Below, one piece after another: positions 52,948-62,400 of a stretch of DNA of 64,000 nt. Source of the DNA: Rhynchopus sp. YZ270_cl-10 (lineage: Eukaryota; Euglenozoa; Diplonemea; Diplonemida; Diplonemidae); the NCBI GenBank assembly GCA_964035575.1, contig OZ037850.1, positions 1,632,501 through 1,696,500 on the forward strand, in the 5' to 3' direction. Below the pieces are notes generated by a model, which did not search any database, had not been told where the DNA came from, and saw only the letters and a program-made list of their open reading frames with translations. The translations under genes were made by a program, and so were the position numbers. Within the stretch, counting starts at the first letter, position 1. Every line of letters begins with the position of its first letter.

Positions 52948-54477
52948 ATGTCCTGGAAGGCGTCATCCTTGGTGGTCCTGAGCATATGTGCTGCTGCGTC
53001 TGCGGGCAGGAGGGGACGTGCGACATGGGATTACGACTACAGCATTGTTGAAGGCGACGTGCAGGTTGAGACTTCTCCTGACCGTGCTGGGGGTGTGCTT
53101 GGGTCGACACCGCTGACAAGTGCGTCGCAGCTGTTCCCTGTGGGTGAGGCTGTGAACTATTATGTGGCATCGCCACTGAGTGCCTCTGATGCACGCATTG
53201 CAGACGCAGTGCGGGATTGGGAGGCGAAGACGTGCTTCCGCTTCACCCAGTGCACCTCGACCTCGTCGTGCCCAATTCCGTACATGTACTTCCAATCTGG
53301 AGGTGGCTGCAGCTCACCTATTGGGAAGCGTGCGGCGGGTGTCAACAGCATCACCCTTGCGAGCGCGTGCTCAGCGGGCAATGCGATGCATGAGATCGGC
53401 CACTCCCTGGGGCTGTCGCACGAGCAGACGCGGAAGGACAGAGACAACTACATTGAGGTCGACATGTCGCAGGTGTCCTCGGGTCTGGAGAACAACTTCA
53501 ATAAGAACGGTGCGAGTGCGCGTGACCTGGGCCAGTACGACTACGGGTCGATCATGCACTATGGGGCAAACAGCTTCAGAATCGGGAGCAAGCCAACGAT
53601 CATCTCGCCACAACCAATTGGCCAGCGCAACGGGCTGAGTGCAGGCGACGTGGCTGCGATTGAGTTCATGTACAACGGCTGCTCCACACGGTTCGCTGCA
53701 CCCCGCTGCATTGCCTCACAGAGCGAGAGCACCACACTCGTGATCCCTGTGGACAAGGCCTTCAGTGTGGACTTCAACGCACTCTACACCACAACACGCT
53801 CCATGCGTGTCACGTACCCAAACACAAACGCGCCCGACACACAGCTCCTGACACCTTCCGGGACAACGATCACCGACACAGGCTACGCAGCCCTGCGCTA
53901 CACACCGACACGCAACGACGCAGGTCGCACCTTTGTCTTGGCTGCAACATTCACAGCGTCCGACGGCCCCGTCTCTGAGTGCCGTGTCAGCGTGCGGGTC
54001 GAGGGGGATGTGGTGGCGACTGCAAGCCCGCCAACAACGTCGACACCACCTGTGAGGACAGCCAGCCCCCCGACAACTGCGAGCCCGCCTGTGAGGACAG
54101 CGAGCCCGCCAAGGACAGCCAGCCCCGCGAGCCCGCCTGTGAGGACGCCGAGCCCGCCAAGGACACGTAGCCCAAGAACCTCGAGGACACCAAGCCCAAG
54201 GACGACATCCAGCCCACCTGCGAGGACAGCCAGCCCCCCGAGAACTGCGAGCCCACCTGTGAGGACAGCGAGCCCGCCAAGGACAGCCAGCCCACCTTCC
54301 AGGACAGCCAGTCCCCCGAGAACTGCGAGCCCACCTGTGAGTACACCAGCACCACGCACATCGACACAGTGCAGGACCAGGCTCCGTGAGAACCGTTCGT
54401 GCAAGGGGCAAGAGTCGTGCTGTGCATCAGGCCTGAAGTGCATGGGCACCAGGCGGATGACGTGCAAGAAGGAGTAG
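52948..54477 (+). CDS. Secreted astacin-family zinc metalloprotease, copy B
   Basis: 509 residues, same design as copy A: signal peptide, astacin domain with HEIGHSLGLSHE and SIMHYG, PPRT-type linker, Cys-rich tail. The catalytic part is the same in both proteins. The linker differs by repeat slippage: one short unit lost near its start and about 14 residues (ARTASPPRTASPPV-like) gained further on, a net gain of six residues. The near-zero divergence points to a recent duplication or to gene conversion. Confidence 0.93.
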   Translation: MSWKASSLVVLSICAAASAGRRGRATWDYDYSIVEGDVQVETSPDRAGGVLGSTPLTSASQLFPVGEAVNYYVASPLSASDARIADAVRDWEAKTCFRFTQCTSTSSCPIPYMYFQSGGGCSSPIGKRAAGVNSITLASACSAGNAMHEIGHSLGLSHEQTRKDRDNYIEVDMSQVSSGLENNFNKNGASARDLGQYDYGSIMHYGANSFRIGSKPTIISPQPIGQRNGLSAGDVAAIEFMYNGCSTRFAAPRCIASQSESTTLVIPVDKAFSVDFNALYTTTRSMRVTYPNTNAPDTQLLTPSGTTITDTGYAALRYTPTRNDAGRTFVLAATFTASDGPVSECRVSVRVEGDVVATASPPTTSTPPVRTASPPTTASPPVRTASPPRTASPASPPVRTPSPPRTRSPRTSRTPSPRTTSSPPARTASPPRTASPPVRTASPPRTASPPSRTASPPRTASPPVSTPAPRTSTQCRTRLRENRSCKGQESCCASGLKCMGTRRMTCKKE

Positions 54478-55018
54478 GGCCCGTCTGTGCAATTTATTAC
54501 TACCGTCAATTTAAGAATTTAAGAACAGCCTCAAATCAAATATACTTCTTCTTGGCATAAACTGTGAAGGCCTCAAGTATCAAGTCAAACCCAAACTTCA
54601 TCTCACAACGATCCCACAGAAGACTGCACACTTTATTATGCGCGAGTCTCCACCGAGTCTTGTGTTCTTGACTGTTGTTTGACTTTATTACTAAAAGCCA
54701 CATCTTTTGCACGGGTATAGAATATTACCAAGCAGAACCCGTTGCGTTGTTTCCCCTTTCTCTTTTTGTTCATAGAACACCGGCCCAGCCGGTTGTAGCC
54801 ACAACAGCACACGATATGACCTCTGTCTTGCTGTGGTTGGATGATGACCCGTTGTTCTCTACCAACCACATTGTGTCTTGAAAGTGTTGGTGTGGTGCTA
54901 TTATTAGCGTTTCTTGCAGTTTGTTTTTTGTGGAGAACCCAAGTGCCTGCGTCCTGCATATGTTGCACTGCAATCCTAAAAAACCTTAGTTTTTTAGTCT
55001 TTACTATAGAGATGTGCG

Positions 55019-55092
55019 CCACCCACACCACACACACTACACACCCACACACAGCACACCCACACACACCCACACACACACACACACACACC
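55019..55092. repeat. Imperfect CA microsatellite
   Basis: CA and CCA runs near the left end of the insertion. Confidence 0.85.
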
Positions 55093-55136
55093 CCCTCACC
55101 ATCCAGAGGGGATTTGACCAAAAAATCGATTTTTTT

Positions 55137-55552
55137 AAATAAATAGTTGCTCATCCAAAAGTGAATTTTTTGGGCTTAACGTGTTGTTTGGGGGTATTGA
55201 GGCCCAAAAAAAAAATTTAAGACAGTCCTGTTCAAAAAATGGACTGCCAAATGACATGTGGCATTAGGCCAAAAATCAGCTTTTTTGGTCATTTTTACCT
55301 TGTAAAAACATGACACTTGTGGCATGCTTCCCAGCACACAATAGTGCAAAAAAGTCACCCTAGAGTTTTTTTGTACACGTTACCGCGAGCGGGCGCGCGA
55401 AGCGCGCACGCGAGCGCCCCGTGGGGAGCGAATAGCGGACCACCTGCCCAGTGCGTGAGGTGCTTACAAAAAAAACCACCTGAAAAAAAAGTGTCATCAC
55501 GTTTCCATGGAAGTGTCACAAGAACGACAGGTTTTTTAGCCCGTCACCAAAT
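55137..55552. repeat. Direct repeat unit 1 within the insertion
   Basis: Begins AAATAAATAGTTGCTCATCC and ends at GCCCGTCACCAAAT. It includes a GC-rich palindrome GCGCGCGAAGCGCGC. Unit 2 (55549-56155) matches it end to end, apart from about 200 extra bases in unit 2 around 55755-55965. Confidence 0.85.
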
Positions 55553-56155
55553 AAATAGTTGCTCATCCAAAAGTGAATTTTTTGGGCTTAACGTGTTGTT
55601 TGGGGGCATTGAGGCCCAAAAAAAAAATTTAAGACAGTCCTGTTCAAAAAATGGACTGCCAAATGACATGTGGCATTCGGCCAAAAATCAGCTTTTTTGG
55701 TCATTTTTACCTTGTAAAACATGACACTTGTGGCATGCTTCCCAGTACAGGAAAGTGCATTGAAAAACCTGAAAAAACACATGTAATATGTGATGGTCAA
55801 AAGTGCAAGATTCCTTCGTTAATGAACTTTTTGAGTACCAGTTATACCTGGGGAATATGGTCAGATCACTCTTCAGACCATCTGGCGTTTACCACAAAAA
55901 CACCACTTTTTAACAGGGCACTTTTCACCTGAAAAGCCAGTTCATGAAGGCATGAGTGAGGTTTTTTTGTGATGCGTTACCGTGAGCGGGCGCGCGAAGC
56001 GCGCACGCGAACGCCCCGCGGGAAGCGAATAGCTGACCGCCTGCCCAGTGCGTGAGGTGCTTACAAAAAAAACCACCTGTAAAAAAAGTGTGGTCCTCAT
56101 CACGTTTCCATGGAAGTGTCACAAGAACGACAGGTTTTTTAGCCCGTCACCAAAT
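55549..56155. repeat. Direct repeat unit 2 within the insertion
   Basis: Carries the same left block, GC palindrome and right block as unit 1, plus an internal segment not in unit 1. Blocks are well over 90 percent alike by eye. Confidence 0.85.
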
Positions 56156-56490
56156 CTTCACGTTTTGTTGCTCTTTGACACACAGCCATGCGTTGTCTAT
56201 CACTTTACTGCTTTCCCCCACTATGCACTTTCGTCATCGATTTCCATATCGCTGTTTGTTTGACGTGAGTTATCAACAATTTCCCCCCCAAAAAATCTCT
56301 AAAAGGAGAGTGCGCACGTCGCATAAACCAAAAGACCTGCATCCATGGTTCCCCTGTACTCATCACCTTCACCCTAATCCTCTTTCCCAACGCCTTTGTA
56401 CATTCACCGCAAACAGATTTTATCTTCGTAGACTCGACACAACAAGACCAGAGGCTCGCTACGTACACGCCTTGAGCATACAAGGGAGAC

Positions 56491-59400
56491 ATGCAGCGTG
56501 TGCGGGATCGTGGGGGGATGCAGACAGCCGTAACGTGTTTGCTGCTACTTCTCTCTGTGCTGGTGGTGAGTGGCGAGGACCTTGCGGCAGGTGCGGCGCA
56601 GACGCATCCGAACTACACAAAGCCTGCGGAGCAGACGTCAAAGGCGTTCTCGCTTGCGTCGCTGAGTGCGGGTGCGCTGCGTGAGCCGCTGCTGGACCTG
56701 CAAGAGAAGGTGGTGAGCGGAGCGCTGGACGCTGGTGAGACTCTGATGAACCAGGTGGGTGCGGATGCGCTGATTGCGTACCTGACGCATGCGGACAACC
56801 TGCTGCCGCTGCAGACGAAGCTTGCGGATGCGCTTGAGGGTGTGTCGGACATCTTCGAAGACGCGACGGAGACGTCGCTGGACGCAGCAGCAGGCCTCTT
56901 CCAGCAGTACGGACGGCAGCTCGTGGGCGACGTGGAGAGCGACATCTGCAAGGCAGACACGACCGCAAGCCTGTTCGCAGAGGCGCAGCGCAAGCAGCGT
57001 GCGGCACTGAAGCGTGCAGGGTCTGCAGAGGCGGTGACGTCATGTGACACGTTCGACATCCCCTGTCGTGTGGCAAAGCTTACAATCAGCTCGCAGTTCA
57101 AACGGGGCGTGCCCACGTACGAGCCTGTGATGGGTCTCGCGGTCGGGGTCGGGATGGACTTCCCGCTGAAGGAGAACGGGCACCTCAACATTGGGCTGGG
57201 GTTGGGTGTGGGGATGAGCAACTTCTGGAACACACATGACGGGGCGTACACGGTTGGGCTGGACGTGGCGTTGGGTGTGTCGGCGACGGTGGCGGCGCAA
57301 CGGCCTGCTACCTTGGCAGATGCGGAGGCGGAGCTGGTCCTGAGGACGACTGTGTACCAGAATGCGATCAGTGCACGGTCGGATGCACAATCAGCAATCA
57401 GCAGCGTACGGACGACAGTGGACGCGCTGGTGCTACGGAAGACTCAGGCGGACACAGCTGCGCAGCGTCTGAGCAGGGACCTTACACATGCGAAGCGTGC
57501 GACAGCAGAGGCGCTGCAGAGACGTGACGCAGCACAGCGCAGCCTGACTGCTGCAATCTCACGTGTGACGGAGAGCCAGGCTGCGATGGACGTGCAGACG
57601 GGGAAGAAGTCTTCTGCACAGGGTGCGTGGCCGGCAGCGGATCTGGACGTGCAGATTCTGGGGGTAGACTCGCAGGCGAAGCACGTGACGTACAAAGCTC
57701 ACTACGATGCGTACAACGCGGCGACGACGGAGGAGGCGCGCACAGTCGCGTACAAAGTGCTGATGACGTCGCAGAAGGCAGCAACGCTGGCGAGCACGCG
57801 GTACAGCGCCGCACTGAGCAAGCGCAACGCACTCGACAAGACAATCCGGACAGCGACGCAGGAGATCGCACGTCTGACGCAGGTGAAGGCGACGGCCGAG
57901 GCAGAGCGTGACACACTGCAGGTGACGACGGTACCTGCGAAGGAGCAGCTTCTCACGACACGTCAGGGTGAACAGGCAACGGTGCAGGCGGCGCTTGTGA
58001 CGGCGGAGACGGAGGTGTCAGCAGCAGCGGCGGCGAAGGCGCAGCACGACACACTGATTGTGGCAGAGAACACTGCAAACAGGAACTACGCCACGGCACG
58101 CCACTCCTACGAGGAGGCACAGGATTTTGCAGCCTACTACCGGAAGTCGGCAGACCCGCTGTACAAGAAGAAGGCGTTGGACTACATGAAGGAGAACCTT
58201 GGCATCTCGCTTGGGGTGAGCCTGACGGACAGAAACTTTGCGAGCGAGGGGTTCTCGGCGTCGTTCACGTTCGGCATTTACGGGATGTCGCTGACTGTGA
58301 CGCTGGCCCTTGGGTCGCACATGCACTGCCTGACGCTTGAGGGGATTGCGAAGGGAGGGTTCCCTACGGAGTTCTGGAAGTGGGTCTTCTTCTCTGGGTT
58401 CTCTGTAGACGTGGTTTCGCTGAGTTTGGACGAGTCGCCGGATATGTCGTACAACGACAGGATGAAGGAGAAGCTGAGCATGTTCAAGCAGGTGGTGCGT
58501 GCGATGCGCAGCGACCCTGACGCAGCAAACGACAACATTGAGGCTGGGAAGCGCCTCCCACAGCGCTGGCTGAAGTACCTCATTGAGAACTTCGAGGTGG
58601 ATGTGAGTGTAGGCGTCGGGTTTGGGATGTTCCACGGGTCGACCGGAGCACCTCTGTGGGAGAACCTGAAGTGTTACGATGAGTGTGCGATAGCGGTGAA
58701 CGCGCAGCAGTGTGCCCCGGGGCGTGCGTGCTATGACCCGTCCCCGAACGACAAGGACGACTGGCAGTGCCGTCTGGTGGACGAGTGTGCGATTCCCGAG
58801 GTGGCGGCGATTTGCACGAACGTGGGGCAGACGTGCAGCGACCCTGTGGATGCTGAAGGGGATGCTGTCGTGTACGGGAACTGGGAGTGTGTGTGCACTG
58901 CAGACACGACGCTGCGGGCGACGGCAGGGGAGGCGTCGTGCGCGGCTGCAGGGGAGTGCGACGCCAACACTGTGTGCTCGGCGCAGGGACAGATCTGCGT
59001 GGACCCGGACGTGAACACCTCAGGTGACTGGGAATGCCGGTGTGTGTCGCCCGCTGCCGGGTCGGCTATCGGAGGTGCGGCTGTGTGTACGGAGGACGCG
59101 TGCCTGCGGGACTGTGCGTACTGGCTGAACATGGGTGGGATGGCAGCGGACATGCCTGGGTGGCGTGGCCTCCCGCGCTTCAAGACGTACTGCTGGGACA
59201 GCATCGGGAGCCTGTCTCCGGGTACGTGCCCTGTGAACGAGTGTGGGACAGGGAACGTGTGTGTTGCAGAGGGCCAGGACTGTGAGGACCCCGACCCGAC
59301 AACTGCTGGGGACTGGTACTGCATATGCATATCACCTGCAGTGGCGAAGATTGGGAGCACAGTGACGGTGCAGCAGGCGCAGGTGTGTGAGCAAGACGAG

Positions 59401-62400
59401 TGCACGACGCTGTCGCCGTGTGGGGCGTACCAGACCTGTAACGACACAGATGTGCTGACGCTGGGTAACTGGGAGTGCGCCTGCACGGGCTCTGCGGTGG
59501 GTCCCACTACAGTGACACCCGCCACCACATTTGCGTGCGTGCTGGACGAATGCCTGAACACGACAAAGGCGTTTGTGTGCACCAACGCTGGACAGACATG
59601 CACAGACCCGAACAAAGGGCCAGGCTCGACTGGTGACTGGCAGTGCCACTGTGCACCGCCGCTGTCGGGACACGCGACTGCTGCGGTGTCGGGGTGTGAC
59701 GAGTGCACTAACACTGCGAACGCAGACACGTGCACCGAGGCCGAGCTGTGCAAGGATACAGACCCGACTGCTGCTAACACGTGGTCGTGCGTGACACCAC
59801 CCGCACCGCCGTCTGGGACTGTGAACGAGTGCAACGAAGGTGGTGCCGGCGCGTCCTGCGGGGTTGGGCAGGTGTGTGTGGACGCTTACGAGACAGTTGC
59901 CAATGACTGGACGTGTGTGTGTATAGAGGGTGTCGGGAGCGGGCAGCAGGGCCCTGCGCTGACGTGTGTGCTGGACGAGTGTGCTGACACGACGCTGTGC
60001 CCGGGTGCAGTGTGCACGGACCCGATCCCGACAGCGCCTGCAGGCAGCGACTGGGTGTGCACGCCCATTACGACAGTGCAGGAGGAGGCGACTGCAGGAA
60101 GGGACGCAGCGGCCCTAGCGGGGGGCACGGCTGTTGTGGATGTGTTGCGTGAGGTGCGCGGGCTCTTCAAGCACCTGCGCCCGGTGCTCACTAAGGGGGA
60201 GGTGGTGGCACCGTTCTGCCTAGGTGCCACATGTGACGCGACGGCACCCGACGCAGCGAAGACCATTGCGGGGACAGCGTTGGCACGTCTGTCGGACACA
60301 TGCGACGCACTGGAGGCACACGTGTCGGTGGACATGCTGCCCCTGAACAACCTGATTTACACAGCCACAGGCGACATTGCTGCGTTTGACTCTGCTGCGC
60401 TGCAGGAGGCTGTGGACATGCTCTCGGGGTTTGGGCTGCAGGAGGTGAATATGACACTCTCGGTCGGGACGGCGGGGTTCTCGCTGGCAGGGTCGGGGAA
60501 GGCGCTGCTGGCGGGTCTGCAGGGTGGCGGGGGCGGGCTGCTTGGGGATGTGGTTACGGCGCTGGCGGGGGCGCTGGAGGACGTGCGCCTCTTTGTGAAC
60601 GTGTCTGTGCTGACGGGGGGGAAGGCGTCGTTGTTGTTTGAGGTGTCGCTGCTTGAGCCGGACACCGCGCCGAAGGGTGTGGCGGTGGTGAACGCTGCGG
60701 GGACGAAGGGGCTGAGTGTGTTCTTCCTTGCGGAGTCGACTGTGACTTCGGGTGCGTCGACGTCGGTGGGTGTGTCGCTGCCGCTCAAGGTGTGTGTGGA
60801 AAACTGCTCCCCTGTGACGGCAGCGGGGAGCCGCTTCATCCACTTCACGGGGACGGCGCTGGCACGGCAGCTGACGGCAGCGCTGGAAGTGCAGGGGGTG
60901 CTGACAATGGCAGGGACGTGGAACAACGCGCTGGGGCTGTCGTTTCTGCACATCTCGGACGCGCGCCTGGGGCTGGGCGCGACGGTGGCGCCGACACTGG
61001 CCTTCCCGACAAGCATCACAATTGGGGCGAGTGTGTGCCTGGGGCTGGCAGGGGCCTGTGTGGACAGCCCGCGCACAGACGAGAACTTCGTTGCGGCGAA
61101 GGCGTACCTGTCGTGGAGTGCGGTGCGTCCCGAGGACAACTGGTTTGTGGTGATGGTGTCTGAGCTGACGCTAGCGAAAGTGTTGCACATTCTCTCGGAG
61201 GACGTGCCGGAGGTGGCGGCGTTTGCGGGGATGCCGAGCAAGATAGGTGCGAGTGGGATCTACCCACTCAAGACGGGTGGGTCGTGCACGCAGCTTGGGG
61301 ACGGGGACACGAAGACGGTGGGGCTGGACAAGGACTGCTTTGCGTTCTTCTCGATGAACCCGTCAACGGTGGCGCACACCCTTACCTTCGCGGGTGGGAA
61401 CGATATCACGATTGCGCCCGGGGTGGCGCTGGGCGGGCGTCTGCAGATCCTGGACTTTGTGTTCTCGATTGAGGCACGCTTCTCGAAGCTTGGGCTGTAC
61501 ATCAATGCGAACATGGGAGTGCCACGTGAGGACGGCGTCACGTACGACCCGCTGCGACTCCGCATTGGCGGGACAGACCTGGTGACACTGGGGCGGGAGC
61601 GTGTGGGGGGTCTGGTTGTTGGCGGCCCGACGTTCCTTGTGGATGTGAGCAAGACACGCGCACTGGTGGACATCCGCACCTACGTGGACATCCCGATCCT
61701 GAAGACACACGGGTCGCTGCTGGTGGCGATAAACGACGTGGAGTTCCGATGCCTGGGGTCGCTTGCACTGTTTGGGCTCTTCACAATCAACGTGGAGGTG
61801 CAGTGGTCGTGGGACATGACGAGCTTCCGCTTTGCGATGACTGACTCGGGGCTGTCTATCGGAGGTGGCGTGTCGCTTGTGAACCTGGACGTGCTGTCGT
61901 TTGTGTACAGTGCGTCGCAGCAGCTGGCACGTGTTGACGCACAGATCACTGTGCTGGATACGCTGACAGTGTCTGGGTTTGTGGCGATCGGTGCTTCGGA
62001 TGTCTCCTTTGGTGTGTCTGGGAGTGTGCTGGGGTCGACGGTGAACGTGCTAGGGAGCGCAAGCCTGACGCTGCTGGTGCCGCAGTTCACGCTGCGTGTG
62101 ACGGTCTCGATGGGTGCTGCGATGCGTGCTGTGGGCGAGGCGGTGTGGGGCGGACTGAAGGCGGCAGGCGCGGCACTCGAGACTGCATGGAACTACGTCG
62201 GGCAGAAAGTGGCGGTGATTCTGGGGAAGATCTCGGCCTTCTTCTCGACAACACTGGCAGCGTTTGCGACGGGCATTACGAACCTGCTGAACGGGATTGG
62301 CGACATTGCCGGGCAGGTTGTGGCGGCACTGAAGACCGTGCCGCTTGTTGGGGACCTGATCCGATTTGGGGAGGACCTTGTGTCTGGGGTGGTTAGTGTC

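Larger units (their letters stand above)
54976..56152. mobile_element. Non-coding insertion of about 1.18 kb in astacin B 3' flank
   Basis: Its edges are set by comparison with copy A, whose uninterrupted sequence reads GCAATCTTCACG. AATC occurs on both sides (54972-54975 and 56153-56156), consistent with a 4-bp target duplication. The left end is a perfect palindromic hairpin, CTAAAAAAC-CTTA-GTTTTTTAG (54976-54997). AGGTTTTTTAG near the right end (56132-56142) is the inverse of CTAAAAAACCT at the left end, 10 bases in from the border. Inside are a CA microsatellite and two direct copies of a 0.4-0.6-kb unit. There is no open frame of note. It resembles a non-autonomous element; family unknown. 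Confidence 0.7.
52891..56275 (+). repeat. Segmental duplication, copy B (astacin unit, interrupted)
   Basis: Homologous to 27829-30085. The match is broken by an insertion at 54976-56152 and resumes at 56153. A stretch of about 100 bp present in copy A (around 29950-30040) is missing here. Confidence 0.9.
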
